DNA of 64,000 nucleotides from Sphingomonas sp. PsM26 (GTDB lineage Bacteria > Pseudomonadota > Alphaproteobacteria > Sphingomonadales > Sphingomonadaceae): positions 124,001 through 188,000 of the forward strand of contig JARUXA010000003.1 in the NCBI GenBank assembly GCA_030433805.1, written 5' to 3'. A model generated the notes under the pieces. It had not been told where the DNA came from. It did not search any database and worked only from the letters and a program-made list of their open reading frames with translations. Both the position numbers and the translations under genes were made by a program. Positions 48,781-58,550 of this stretch are shown here, piece by piece (within the stretch, counting starts at the first letter, position 1; each line of letters starts with the position of its first letter).

Positions 48781-49704
48781 ATGATCCTCACCCGCCCCTT
48801 CCTCGCGCTCACCGCACTGTTGCTGAGCGGCGGCGCGATCGCGCAGACGGCGCCCGCGCCGGTGCAGATGCCCGCAACCCCCCGCGCCACCACGGTTCCT
48901 GCCGATCCGGCTTTGTGGGTGGTCAAGGACCGGGACACGACCGTGTATCTGTTCGGGACGATCCATGCGCTTAAGCCGCATCTCGGCTGGTTCGACTCGG
49001 CGGTGAAAAAGGCGTTCGACGCGAGCGGGCAGTTGATCCTCGAGATCCCCCTCCCCGATCCCGCGACCGCGCAAAGCGTGATGCTCCCGCTTGCGACCGA
49101 CACGTCGGGGGTGCCGTTGACGCAGAAACTCAACGCGGGCGACCGCGCCGCTTATGCCGCCGCGATGACCAAGCTCGGCATTCCCCCCGCCGCGGTCGAG
49201 AAGTTCGAGCCGTGGTTCGTCGCGGTGACCCTCTCCCAGTTGGCGTTGCAAAAGGCCGGGTTCAGCGCGGCCGACGGCGCGGAAGCCACGCTCACCGCCG
49301 CCGCGACCGCCGCGGGCAAGCCGATCACGGGGCTCGAGACGCTGCAGCAACAGCTCGGCTATTTCCACGCGCTGTCGCAGGCGGACCAGATCGCTTTCCT
49401 CGTGTCGAGCGTACGGGACATCGACAAGTTCGACGGCATGATCAACGCGATGCTCGACCGCTGGAAGGCAGGCGACGCCGAGGGGCTGAGCGCGCTGATG
49501 AACGAGGATTTGACGAGCCAGCCCAATCTGTACCGGATCCTGCTGGTCGAGCGGAACAAGCGCTGGGCGGCGTGGGTCGCTGAACGGATGAAGAAGCCCG
49601 GCACGGTGTTCATCGCGGTCGGCGCGGGGCATCTCGCGGGGCGCGACAGCGTGCAGGTGCAACTGGCCAAGCGCCACCTCAAAGCCGTGCGTATCCGCTA
49701 TTGA
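48781..49704 (+). CDS. TraB/GumN family protein, secreted
   Basis: The 307-residue protein starts [20 protein letters not shown] with a signal peptide ending AIAQ. It has the family motifs [27 protein letters not shown] and the C-terminal [19 protein letters not shown]. Family members resemble metal-dependent Tiki-like proteases; the role here is unknown. The start at 48781 places the signal peptide at the N-terminus. It overlaps the next TraB/GumN gene by four bases. Confidence 0.88.
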   Translation: MILTRPFLALTALLLSGGAIAQTAPAPVQMPATPRATTVPADPALWVVKDRDTTVYLFGTIHALKPHLGWFDSAVKKAFDASGQLILEIPLPDPATAQSVMLPLATDTSGVPLTQKLNAGDRAAYAAAMTKLGIPPAAVEKFEPWFVAVTLSQLALQKAGFSAADGAEATLTAAATAAGKPITGLETLQQQLGYFHALSQADQIAFLVSSVRDIDKFDGMINAMLDRWKAGDAEGLSALMNEDLTSQPNLYRILLVERNKRWAAWVAERMKKPGTVFIAVGAGHLAGRDSVQVQLAKRHLKAVRIRY

Positions 49705-50561
49705 GCCGGCGGTTCGGCCTTACGCTCGCGCTGCTGTTGGCGGGATGCGACCAGACGGCGCCGACGCCGGCGCGGCCTGCGCTGTGGCGGGTGTCGGATG
49801 CCGATACGACGATCTGGCTGATCGGGACGATCCACGCGCTGCCGCCCAAGGTGCAATGGCAGACACCCGAAGTGGAGCGCGCGATCGGCGCGGCAGACAC
49901 GCTGGTGCTCGAAGTGCCCCCGGTGGCAGGCGATGATGCGCACGCGCAGTTCGAAACGCTCGGCCGGCAGCGGGGCCTGCCCGCGCTGCTCGATCGCGTC
50001 GCCCCCGCGGATCGCGCGCACTTGCGGCAGGGCATTGCCGCCGCGAACCAGTCCGCTGCCGATCTTAACGGGTACAAGACCTGGGCCGCCGCGCTGGTGA
50101 TCGGCGCGGGTGCGGGGCACGTCAGTCGAGCATCGGCGAACGACGGGGTCGAGGCGGTGCTGACGCAGCGGTTTGCGGGCAAGACGATCGGCGCGCTCGA
50201 ATCGCGCGAGGGGCAACTCCACCTGTTCGACCGTTTGCCCGAGGCGTCGCAGCGCCGGTTGCTGCTGGATGCCGCGCGCGACGCGATCGACCCCGACAAG
50301 GGCTATCGCACGCTGCTCACCGCCTGGATCAAGGGCGACGCGGCGAAGCTATCCGCAACGCTCGACTCCGTCCGCCAGGACCCAGCAATCGCGGATGCGC
50401 TCATCGATCAGCGCAACCGCCGCTGGACCCGCGCGATCGTCGGACGAATGGCACGCCCCGGCCGCGTGCTGGTCGCGGTCGGCGCGGGGCATCTGGTCGG
50501 GCGGGGCTCGGTGATCGCCTTGCTCCGCGACCGCGGGCTGAAAGTCGAGCGGGTCGAGTAA
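49701..50561 (+). CDS. TraB/GumN family lipoprotein (tandem paralogue)
   Basis: The 286-residue protein begins at a TTG codon inside the stop of the previous gene (ATTGA overlap). A lipobox (LTLALLLAGC) follows at once, then the motifs IWLIGTIHALPPKVQWQTPE, LVLEVPP and LVAVGAGHLVGRGSVIALL. It is clearly similar to its neighbour across its length, so the pair arose by duplication, one soluble and one membrane-anchored. Confidence 0.86.
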   Translation: MSRRFGLTLALLLAGCDQTAPTPARPALWRVSDADTTIWLIGTIHALPPKVQWQTPEVERAIGAADTLVLEVPPVAGDDAHAQFETLGRQRGLPALLDRVAPADRAHLRQGIAAANQSAADLNGYKTWAAALVIGAGAGHVSRASANDGVEAVLTQRFAGKTIGALESREGQLHLFDRLPEASQRRLLLDAARDAIDPDKGYRTLLTAWIKGDAAKLSATLDSVRQDPAIADALIDQRNRRWTRAIVGRMARPGRVLVAVGAGHLVGRGSVIALLRDRGLKVERVE

Positions 50562-50568
50562 GCCCGGC

Positions 50569-53500
50569 CTACACGTTCACCCGACCGGTCCGCACCAGTT
50601 TGCCCCAGCCGACGCGCGGTCCCCGCAACGCCTGGGTGATCGCCTTGAGCACGACGTAATACATGATCTGGCGATAGCCGAAGCGCTGCGGGATCAGCAG
50701 CCACAGCAGCCGCCAGTCCTCGCGCCGCTCGAGTGCAAATGCGACGATCGCGGCGAGGAGGTCGATCAGCGTGAACACCAGCCAATAGACCAGCATCTTC
50801 TCGACATCATGTTCGGTCTGCGCCCAGCCATGCGCGAGCACCGCGAGATACGTTGTCACGACGCTGACGATCAGCGCGAGATCGATGATCGGCGAGATTG
50901 CCGCAAAGACGATCTGGAACAGGATTGCCTGCGGGAGCCCCACGCGCGCAAGACCGCGCGGCTTGCCCGTCGCCATGATGCTGCCGTGCTTCCACAGGCA
51001 TTGCAGCGTCCCGAACGCCCAGCGGAACCGCTGCTTGGCGAGGCCCTTGATCGTCTCGGGCGACTCGGTCCAGGCGACCGCATATTGGTCGTAGGTGACC
51101 TTCCACCCGGCGCGCTGGATCGCGATCGTCAGGTCCTGATCCTCGGCGAGCGTATCGTCGGGATAACCGCCGACCTGCTTGATCGCGGCCAGACGCCACG
51201 CGCCGACCGCGCCCGGCACCACCGCCATCGCATCGAGCCGCGCGAGCGCCCGGCGTTCGAGGTTCTGTGCGGTGATATATTCGACCGCCTGGAACCGCGT
51301 CAGTAGATTGACGCGATTGCCGACCTTGGCGTTACCCGCGACCGCGCCGAGCGTCGGATCGACGAACCAGCGCGCCAGCCGGGCGATAGTCGTCGGCTCG
51401 AACTGCGTATCGGCGTCGAGCGCGATGACGATTTCGCCCGTCGCCAGATCGAGCGCCCGGTTGAGCGCGCGTGCCTTGCCACCATTCTCGAGCGTGAGCA
51501 GTTTCACGCGCGGATCATGGGCAAAGGCGGCGTGCACCACCGCGCTCGTCGCGTCGGACGACCCGTCGTCGATCACGATCACCTCGATCCGCACATCGGT
51601 CGACGCGAGCACGCCGTGGACCGCGCGTTCGATCACCAGCTCCTCGTTGAACGCGGGGATCATCACCGTCACGAACGTGTCGGGGTCGATCGGCGGGAAT
51701 ACCATCCGGCTTTCGCGCCGCGCCTGGATCAGCGCCAGCGCCGACAGGATGATCGCGCGCGCAATCCCGATCGTGATCGCGAAGAAGAAGATCCAGCCAA
51801 GCGCGACGACGATCCCGCCGAGCGCACTGAAGATGAACAGGTTGAACTGTGCCGTGACCTGCTCGCTCTCCGTGATCGGTGGCATCGCGACGTCGCGCGG
51901 GATGCCGGCGAGCTCGGACACGGGCACGAAGTGATAGCCTTTGGCGCGCAACTGATCGATGATCTGCGGCAAGGCGGCGACGGTCTGCGAGCGGTCCCCG
52001 CCCGAATCGTGGAGCAGCACGATGTTGCGGCTGCACTGCGGTTCATCGTCGCCGGTGCAGCGGCCTGCCGGATCGGTGACTTCGCTGACCGTGCGGTCGA
52101 TGATCGCCTGCGTGCCCGGCCGCTTCCAGTCGTCCGGATCGACGTGCAGCCCGACCGAGATGTACCCGCGGTTCTGCGCCTGCAGCGCCGGGTAGATTTC
52201 GTCCGAGGTGGTCGGCTCGGCGTCCCCGAAATAGGGCGCACGGAACAGCCGCAGCGAATGGCCGGTGAACGCCTGGAACAGCCGTTGCGTGGTGTTGAGC
52301 TGGAACCGCGTTTCGGTTTCGGACGCGCCCGCAAGATTGGGATGCGTATAGGTGTGGCTGCCGATCTCATGCCCCTCGCGGATCATGCGGTCGAGCAGGC
52401 GGCGCTGCGTCAGCGCATTCTCGCCGATGACGAAGAACGTCCCCGGAACCTGCTTCTGCTTGAGCACATCGAGGACGCGCGGGGTCCAGGTCGGGTCGGG
52501 GCCGTCGTCGAAGGTCAGTGCGACGAGGCCGGGGCGATAGCCCGTCCGCGCAACGATATACGGCGATGGCAAGGTCACGAAATGGACGTCGGCGATCCCG
52601 CCATCGGGGGCCGCGATCGCCTGCCGCACGCCCGCCACCGGCACGCCTGCGATCTTGAGGATTTCGCCGCTGCCCTCGATGTCGACATCGGTCCCGGCGG
52701 GGATCGCGTTGATCGCGGAGGGCGCGGGCAGCGTGCGATGCGACCGCCCGAAGATCGACCACAGCCCGGGGTCTTCCGCGCCGAGCCGCCACACCGCGAC
52801 TCCGTTGAGACCGACCCGGCTTAGGAACTTCATCTGGTTATACGCCGACGCCGCATCGAGCAGCCAGACGACGTGGCGGCTGCTGCCCTCCATATAGGCG
52901 AAACCGGTGTTGCCGCTGGCCTTGTCGAAAATCGGCATCGCGCTCGATTCGCGCGCGGACTGCCAGGCTTCGTCGATCGCGAGCGGATCACCGCCGCCGT
53001 CGTGCCAGTCATAGCCATAGCTGCCGATCGCGACGACGATCTTGTTGCGCGGCACGCCCTGGACAGCGCGCGCGACCGAGCGTTCGAACCAGCTTTGCGA
53101 CGCGATCGGGCCGGAATCGCCGCTCGTCTCATGCTCGTCATACGCCATCAAAAAGACGCGATCGACGATCGAAGCGAAGGCGGCGATGTTCCAGCCATCC
53201 TCGCCTTCCGCCGCCCCGATCGGCACCGCAATCGCGATGACCCAGTTATGCTTGGCGAAGCGCGCCCTGGCTTCGCGCAGGAACGTGCGGAAGTCCGCTT
53301 GCCCGCGCGGGCTGAGTTCCTCAAAATCGAAGAACGCACCGCCGGCACGGTTACGGATCAGCCACGGTTCGAGCTTGTCGAGGAACGCCGCGCGTTGCGT
53401 CGCGGAGTGCAACAGCGTTTCCATGCCCTTCGCGTCCCACACGCCATCCTTGGCGTTCTGGATCATCGGCAAGAGCAGTGGACGATGCGTCGAGCGGTTG

Positions 53501-53952
53501 ATGATCTCGCGCCCCGCCGTATCGCGAAACACGGATATGTCGTGGTTGGTACCGGTGACCGAGACCCAGCCCGGAATCAACCAGTCGAGATCGTTGATAT
53601 GCCGCCTGAGCGACGCGACGCTCGACTGGTCCCACGGCACATGGAAGCCAATCGCAAGCGGCTGGTCGACCGCAGTGCCGACGCCGCGCGCCGGCGCGGC
53701 ACCCATCAGGCGCGCATAATCGATGATATTGCGCCGTGCGCGGCGCAGCAGCGGATCATGCGGGGGCGGCAGCTTCGTGTAAGCGGCGTGTTCCGCCTCG
53801 ACCGGGAGCAGCGGAGGGGCCGGGACCGCGCCGATCGACACCCCGAGCGCAACAATCGACAGCAGGACGAGCAGCACGAACGCCGCCACCGCCATCGCGA
53901 AACGCCGACGCCGGCGACCGGACGCATCGTAGAAGATCGGTGCGCGGCTCAT
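50569..53952 (-). CDS. Fused GH18-like / NodB deacetylase / GT2 exopolysaccharide protein
   Basis: A 1127-residue inner-membrane protein with three parts. After a membrane anchor (about 18-40), residues 95-405 resemble a GH18 glycosidase with a partial motif GGAFFDFEE (Asp209, Glu211). Residues 470-680 are a NodB polysaccharide deacetylase: LTFDDGPDP (480s) and SHTYTH with His533 and His537. After two helices (700-745), residues 760-990 are a GT2 transferase: IDDGSSD (795-800), LDADTQF (846-851), EDQDL and QRFRW (974-978), followed by more membrane helices. The set matches PgaB plus PgaC in one chain, so synthesis and deacetylation of a beta-linked amino-sugar polymer is likely but inferred. 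The start at 53952 fits the anchor; 54039 is rejected. Confidence 0.88.
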   Translation of the reverse strand: MSRAPIFYDASGRRRRRFAMAVAAFVLLVLLSIVALGVSIGAVPAPPLLPVEAEHAAYTKLPPPHDPLLRRARRNIIDYARLMGAAPARGVGTAVDQPLAIGFHVPWDQSSVASLRRHINDLDWLIPGWVSVTGTNHDISVFRDTAGREIINRSTHRPLLLPMIQNAKDGVWDAKGMETLLHSATQRAAFLDKLEPWLIRNRAGGAFFDFEELSPRGQADFRTFLREARARFAKHNWVIAIAVPIGAAEGEDGWNIAAFASIVDRVFLMAYDEHETSGDSGPIASQSWFERSVARAVQGVPRNKIVVAIGSYGYDWHDGGGDPLAIDEAWQSARESSAMPIFDKASGNTGFAYMEGSSRHVVWLLDAASAYNQMKFLSRVGLNGVAVWRLGAEDPGLWSIFGRSHRTLPAPSAINAIPAGTDVDIEGSGEILKIAGVPVAGVRQAIAAPDGGIADVHFVTLPSPYIVARTGYRPGLVALTFDDGPDPTWTPRVLDVLKQKQVPGTFFVIGENALTQRRLLDRMIREGHEIGSHTYTHPNLAGASETETRFQLNTTQRLFQAFTGHSLRLFRAPYFGDAEPTTSDEIYPALQAQNRGYISVGLHVDPDDWKRPGTQAIIDRTVSEVTDPAGRCTGDDEPQCSRNIVLLHDSGGDRSQTVAALPQIIDQLRAKGYHFVPVSELAGIPRDVAMPPITESEQVTAQFNLFIFSALGGIVVALGWIFFFAITIGIARAIILSALALIQARRESRMVFPPIDPDTFVTVMIPAFNEELVIERAVHGVLASTDVRIEVIVIDDGSSDATSAVVHAAFAHDPRVKLLTLENGGKARALNRALDLATGEIVIALDADTQFEPTTIARLARWFVDPTLGAVAGNAKVGNRVNLLTRFQAVEYITAQNLERRALARLDAMAVVPGAVGAWRLAAIKQVGGYPDDTLAEDQDLTIAIQRAGWKVTYDQYAVAWTESPETIKGLAKQRFRWAFGTLQCLWKHGSIMATGKPRGLARVGLPQAILFQIVFAAISPIIDLALIVSVVTTYLAVLAHGWAQTEHDVEKMLVYWLVFTLIDLLAAIVAFALERREDWRLLWLLIPQRFGYRQIMYYVVLKAITQALRGPRVGWGKLVRTGRVNV

Positions 53953-54153
53953 CGACGAGGCATCCCTGGAAACCTTCCCAACTGTAACGATCTTACACAA
54001 TCGCATTGCCGCCTTCGCATGGCGATACGACGACGCCAAGATGACATCGCGTTCATGCAGCGGGATTCCTTAAGGCGTTCGACGTGTCGGCGCGCTTGGT
54101 GCTTGCCCCATGATCTCCTCGGGTTACGATCCCCGGACAGGAGAACGTACGCC

Positions 54154-55449
54154 ATGCGGCATATCGCGATCATCGGCTCGGGCCCGGCGGGCTATTATAC
54201 CGCGGAGGCGTGCCAGAAGGCGTTCGGCGACGATTGCCGGGTCGACATCATCGATCGTCTGCCGGTCCCCTATGGGCTGATCCGCAGCGGGGTCGCGCCC
54301 GATCATCAATCGATCAAGGCGGTCGCGCGCCGCTACGAGGCGGTCGCGCTGAGCAACACCGTGCGCTTCGTCGGCAACGTGTCGGTGGGGGACGCGGTGT
54401 CGGTGCCGGAGTTGCTCGAGTTGTACGACGCGGTCGTACTCGCGACGGGGGCGCCATCGGACAAGCCGCTCGGCGTACCGGGAGACGATCTGCCCGGCGT
54501 GATCGGGTCGGCGGCGTTCGTCGGCTGGTATAACGGGCATCCCGATTTCGCCGCGCTCGATCCGCCGGTCGGCGGTCTCGACGCGGTGGTCGTGGGGGCT
54601 GGCAATGTCGCACTCGACGTGGCGCGAATCCTTGCGAAGACCGAGGCAGAGTTTGGCGGCTCCGACATCGTCGGCCACGCGCTCGATCGGTTGCGCGATG
54701 CCGAACATGCGACGGTCACGCTGCTTGCGCGACGTGGGCCGCACCAGATCGCGATGACGCCCAAGGAACTGGGCGAGCTGGCGCATCTGACGCGTGCGGT
54801 GGCGCTGGTCGACCCGGCGGACTTGCCGTCCACGGAGGCGGATGTCGATCTCGATCCGGGGATGCGCAAGGCGGTGGCGCATCTGCGCACGTTCGCGCTG
54901 CCGCAGGCGGACAAGCCGGTCCGGATCGTGTTCGACTTCTTCGCCCGCCCCGTCCGGGTGGAAGGCGAAAGCCATGCCGAACGCGTGATCGTCGCGCGCA
55001 CGCGACTCGACGCTGACGGACGCCTGGTCGATACCGGCGAGGAATATACGATCCCCGCCACATTGGTGGTCAGTTGTATCGGATATCGCACGCCCCCGAT
55101 CGCGGGCGTCCCCTATGACGATGCGCTCGGGCGGTTTGCCAATGTCGACGGGCGGATCGCGGCGGGGCTGTATGCGGTCGGCTGGGCACGGCGCGGGCCG
55201 ACGGGGACGATCGGCACCAACCGGCCTGACGGGTTCGCGATCGCCGAACTGATCGCGGCGGACGTTCCGGGAGGGAGCGGCAAGGCCGGGCGGGTCGGGC
55301 TGGACACGTTGCTCGCCGATCGCGGGGTCGACATCGTCACCTTCCGCGACTGGCAGAAGATCGAGGCTGCCGAAGTGACACGCGCGCGAAGCGGCGCACC
55401 GCGGGAGAAGTTCGCGACGATCGCGGAAATGCTCGCCGCGCGGGCCTAA
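54154..55449 (+). CDS. Ferredoxin--NADP reductase (FprA/adrenodoxin reductase type)
   Basis: The 431-residue flavoprotein starts MRHIAIIGSGPAGYYTAEAC (FAD motif), has PYGLIRSGVAPDHQSIKAV, the NADP-binding VVVGAGNVALDVARIL and the ending GWARRGPTGTIGTNRPDGFA, all typical of the FprA/FNR-like group. It transfers electrons between NADPH and ferredoxin-like partners. AGGAG lies about ten bases before the ATG. A long frame starting upstream is an artefact antisense to the polysaccharide gene. It is divergent from that gene. Confidence 0.92.
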   Translation: MRHIAIIGSGPAGYYTAEACQKAFGDDCRVDIIDRLPVPYGLIRSGVAPDHQSIKAVARRYEAVALSNTVRFVGNVSVGDAVSVPELLELYDAVVLATGAPSDKPLGVPGDDLPGVIGSAAFVGWYNGHPDFAALDPPVGGLDAVVVGAGNVALDVARILAKTEAEFGGSDIVGHALDRLRDAEHATVTLLARRGPHQIAMTPKELGELAHLTRAVALVDPADLPSTEADVDLDPGMRKAVAHLRTFALPQADKPVRIVFDFFARPVRVEGESHAERVIVARTRLDADGRLVDTGEEYTIPATLVVSCIGYRTPPIAGVPYDDALGRFANVDGRIAAGLYAVGWARRGPTGTIGTNRPDGFAIAELIAADVPGGSGKAGRVGLDTLLADRGVDIVTFRDWQKIEAAEVTRARSGAPREKFATIAEMLAARA

Positions 55450-55519
55450 AGCGCGGGGCCGCAACTTTTCGCTTGCTCCCCTGCTCCGCCCCGGCTAACC
55501 GCTCGCCCCTGCAATGTGT

Positions 55520-55596
55520 CGGGGCGTGGCGCAGTCTGGTAGCGCACTGGTCTCGGGGTCCAGGGGTCGTAGGTTCGAATCCTATCGCCCCGACCA
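55520..55596 (+). tRNA. tRNA-Pro (anticodon CGG)
   Basis: A full cloverleaf: acceptor CGGGGCG pairs with CGCCCCG, D-arm GCGC/GCGC, T-arm GTAGG-TTCGAAT-CCTAT, and an encoded ACCA end. The anticodon arm is CTGGT-CTCGGGG-TCCAG, giving anticodon CGG for codon CCG. The last anticodon-stem pair is T31-T39, a mismatch. It starts 70 bp after the ferredoxin reductase gene. Confidence 0.93.
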
Positions 55597-55661
55597 TTGC
55601 AGCGATAGCTTCGCCTGAATGGCTCGAGGCAGGTTCCCCGAAATCACTTTCTTCTATTTTA

Positions 55662-55769
55662 CGCTTCCCCGGCGAAGGCCGAGGCCCAGTAGCGGGCGTT
55701 TTGCTAGCGGACGCTGCGCGCCGTTATCTCGACCTTCACTACTGGGCCCCGGCCTTCGCCGGGGAAGCG
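55662..55769. repeat. Palindromic interspersed repeat, family C copy 2
   Basis: GCTTCCCCGGCGAAGGCCGA at the left and CCGGCCTTCGCCGGGGAAGC at the right. The interior (AGCGGGCGTTT, GCTGCGCG, CGTTA) is shared with copy 3, about 117 bp away. Confidence 0.88.
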
Positions 55770-55885
55770 CGAGTGTTTAGGGGGGCGCACCTCAGCCCTG
55801 CCGCTTCACGCGCCGTTCGCGAACGACCGCATTTGCCCCTCAGATGGCCCACCGGGTCGCGATGCATCGCCGCGAACCCCTCCCT

Positions 55886-55994
55886 CCGCTTCCCCGGCGA
55901 AGGCCGGGGCCCAGGAGCGGGCGTTTCGCGAACAGGTGCTGCGCGTCGTTACCTCAACCTGCGCGACTGGGCCCCGGCCTTCGCCGGGGAGGCG
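55886..55994. repeat. Palindromic interspersed repeat, family C copy 3
   Basis: Same ends and interior as copy 2, in the same orientation, just past the peroxiredoxin 3' end. It may serve as a 3' hairpin for that gene. Confidence 0.88.
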
Positions 55995-56015
55995 CCAGTG
56001 TTCAGGGGCCGAGCC

Positions 56016-56570
56016 TTAGCCCTTGTGCTTCGCACGCCAGTCGCGAACCGCGCCGAGCGTGCCCTCGACATGCCCGACCGGATTGTTCTGCGTCAGCTCG
56101 TAGATCACCTCGCCGGTCGGCGCGATCACGTACGAGGTGCGGCTCGTGATCTTCGAGCCCGCGGCATAAGACACGTCATAGTTGCTGATCATCGGCGGCG
56201 TCGCAGCGGCGACCGGGAAGGCGCTGCGGCATTCTTCCTTGGAGAAAGCATCGATCTTGTCGATCCCGCCCGCGGTCAGCCCAACCAGCGTCGCGCCCGC
56301 CTTCTTGAAGTCGGCAGCGGCCTCGGCGAACTTATGCGCCTCGATCGTGCAGCCCGCGGTAAAAGCGGCGGGGAAGAAGTACACCACGACCGGCCCCTTC
56401 TTGAGCGCCGATGCCAGCGAGAAGGTGAACGGCTTGCCGCCGAGCGCGCCCTGCGTGGTGAAGTCGGGCGCCTTCGCGCCGACCTTGAGCGCGGCGTTGG
56501 CGGGCATGGCGAAGGCGATGGTCGCCGTCAGTGCGAGGGCGGCTGCGGCATACGGACGGGCGAGCTTCAT
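56016..56570 (-). CDS. Periplasmic peroxiredoxin (AhpC/TSA, Bcp-like)
   Basis: The 184-residue protein has a signal peptide (MKLARPYAAAALALTATIAF ending ANA) and the peroxiredoxin fold: KAPDFTTQGALGG, then VVYFFPAAFTAGCTIEAHKF with the peroxidatic Cys in an FTAGC context, and TSYVIAPTGEVIYEL. It reduces peroxides, probably in the periplasm, with an unknown partner. AGGAG precedes the start at 56570; longer frames are rejected. Confidence 0.9.
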   Translation of the reverse strand: MKLARPYAAAALALTATIAFAMPANAALKVGAKAPDFTTQGALGGKPFTFSLASALKKGPVVVYFFPAAFTAGCTIEAHKFAEAAADFKKAGATLVGLTAGGIDKIDAFSKEECRSAFPVAAATPPMISNYDVSYAAGSKITSRTSYVIAPTGEVIYELTQNNPVGHVEGTLGAVRDWRAKHKG

Positions 56571-56692
56571 GCGACTTCTCCTGATGATCTTTTGCAAAGC
56601 CTAGCCTGCCCCCTTTTGTTCCGCCAGCGACGAATCGCAGCGGACGAATCGCTGATGTTGCGTTGGCCCCTGCGCATGCTATCGCCGCGAGC

Positions 56693-58516
56693 ATGACCAC
56701 CCCGCTCGACCGCATCCGCAACTTTTCGATCATCGCGCATATCGACCATGGCAAGTCGACGCTGGCCGACCGCCTGATCCAGCAGACCGGCGGGCTGACC
56801 GCGCGCGAAATGTCCGAGCAGGTGCTCGACAATATGGACATCGAGAAGGAGCGCGGGATCACGATCAAGGCGCAGACCGTGCGCCTCGCCTATCACGCCA
56901 AGGACGGTCTCGATTACGTCCTCAACCTGATGGACACGCCGGGGCATGTCGACTTCGCCTATGAGGTGAGCCGCAGCCTCGCCGCGTGCGAGGGCGCGCT
57001 GCTCGTGGTCGACGCGGCGCAGGGCGTCGAGGCGCAGACCTTGGCCAACGTCTACCAGTCGATCGAGCATGACCACGAGATCGTGCCCGTCATCAACAAG
57101 ATCGATCTGCCCGCCGCCGAACCCGAAAAGGTGCGCAAGGAAATCGAAGACGTGATCGGCATCGACGCATCCGGCGCGGTGCTCGCGTCGGCGAAGTCGG
57201 GGATCGGCATCGAGGATATTCTCGAGGCGATCGTCACGAAGATCCCGCCGCCCAAGGGCGACCCAGAGGCACCGCTGAAGGCGATGCTGGTCGACAGCTG
57301 GTACGATCCGTATCTCGGCGTCGTCATCCTCGTCCGGGTGATCGACGGCGTCCTCAAGAAGGGCCAGCAGATCAAGTTCATGCAGACCGGCACGATGCAT
57401 CTGGTCGACCGGGTCGGGTGTTTCCGCCCCAAGATCGAGCAGCTGACCGAGCTCGGCACGGGCGAGATGGGCTTCATCACCGCGCAGATCAAAGAGGTCG
57501 CGCAGACGCGCGTCGGCGACACGATCACCGATGCGAAGCGGCCTGCGCTCGAGGCTCTGGCGGGCTTCAAGGAAGTCCAGCCGGTGGTGTTCTGCGGGAT
57601 GTTCCCGGTCGATGCCGCCGAGTTTGAGAAGCTGCGCGAGAGCATCAGCAAGCTGCGGCTGAACGACGCGAGCTTCTCGTTCGAGATGGAGACGTCGGCG
57701 GCATTGGGCTTCGGCTTCCGCTGCGGGTTCCTGGGGCTGCTGCATCTGGAGATCATCCAGGAGCGCCTGACGCGCGAATATGACCTTGACCTGATCACGA
57801 CCGCGCCGTCGGTGGTGTACGAGATCGAGCTGACGCACCCCGATCCTGCGGGCACGACGCAAATCGAGTTGCACAACCCCGCCGACATGCCCGAGCCCAA
57901 CAAGATCGCGACGATTAGCGAGCCCTGGATCGAGGCGACGATCTACGTCCCCGACGAATATCTCGGCAGCGTGCTCAAGCTGTGCCAAGATCGCCGCGGC
58001 ATCCAGAAGAACCTGACCTATGTCGGCGGCCGCGCGCAGGCGACCTACGAGCTGCCGCTCAACGAAGTGGTGTTCGATTTTTACGACCGGCTTAAGTCGA
58101 TGTCGAAGGGCTATGCCAGCTTCGATTATCACCAGATCGGCTATCGCGAGGGGGATCTCGTCAAGATGGGAATCCTCGTCAACGAGGAGCCGGTCGACGC
58201 GCTGAGCATGATCGTTCACCGCGGCACCGCCGAAGTGCGCGGACGCGGCATGGTCGAGCGGTTGAAGGACCTGATCCCGCGGCATCTGTTCAAGATCCCG
58301 ATCCAGGCAGCGATCGGCGGCAAGGTCATCGCGCGCGAGACAATCAGCGCGATGCGCAAGGATGTGACCGCGAAATGCTATGGCGGCGACGCGACCCGCA
58401 AGAAGAAGCTTCTGGAAAAGCAGAAGAAGGGCAAAGCAAAGATGCGCGAGTATGGCTCGGTCAGCATCCCGCAGGAAGCGTTCATCGCCGCGCTGCGGAT
58501 GGGCGACGACGGTTAA
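56693..58516 (+). CDS. lepA: Elongation factor 4 (LepA)
   Basis: Ribosome-associated GTPase that aids translation under stress. The 607-residue protein starts [20 protein letters not shown] and has the G1 motif [13 protein letters not shown] and NKID, and the LepA-specific C-terminal domain with [20 protein letters not shown] and [11 protein letters not shown]. The start at 56693 is the family start; 56663 adds ten residues without support. Confidence 0.97.
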   Translation: MTTPLDRIRNFSIIAHIDHGKSTLADRLIQQTGGLTAREMSEQVLDNMDIEKERGITIKAQTVRLAYHAKDGLDYVLNLMDTPGHVDFAYEVSRSLAACEGALLVVDAAQGVEAQTLANVYQSIEHDHEIVPVINKIDLPAAEPEKVRKEIEDVIGIDASGAVLASAKSGIGIEDILEAIVTKIPPPKGDPEAPLKAMLVDSWYDPYLGVVILVRVIDGVLKKGQQIKFMQTGTMHLVDRVGCFRPKIEQLTELGTGEMGFITAQIKEVAQTRVGDTITDAKRPALEALAGFKEVQPVVFCGMFPVDAAEFEKLRESISKLRLNDASFSFEMETSAALGFGFRCGFLGLLHLEIIQERLTREYDLDLITTAPSVVYEIELTHPDPAGTTQIELHNPADMPEPNKIATISEPWIEATIYVPDEYLGSVLKLCQDRRGIQKNLTYVGGRAQATYELPLNEVVFDFYDRLKSMSKGYASFDYHQIGYREGDLVKMGILVNEEPVDALSMIVHRGTAEVRGRGMVERLKDLIPRHLFKIPIQAAIGGKVIARETISAMRKDVTAKCYGGDATRKKKLLEKQKKGKAKMREYGSVSIPQEAFIAALRMGDDG

Positions 58517-58550
58517 CGCTCTAGGGTCGGGCTCGCCCTTATCCCCTATT

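Noticed and set aside
52873..54153. N-terminal extension of the ferredoxin reductase gene by 427 codons
   Set aside because: It is antisense to the polysaccharide gene; the family start MRHIAIIGSGPAGYY with an upstream AGGAG is at 54154.
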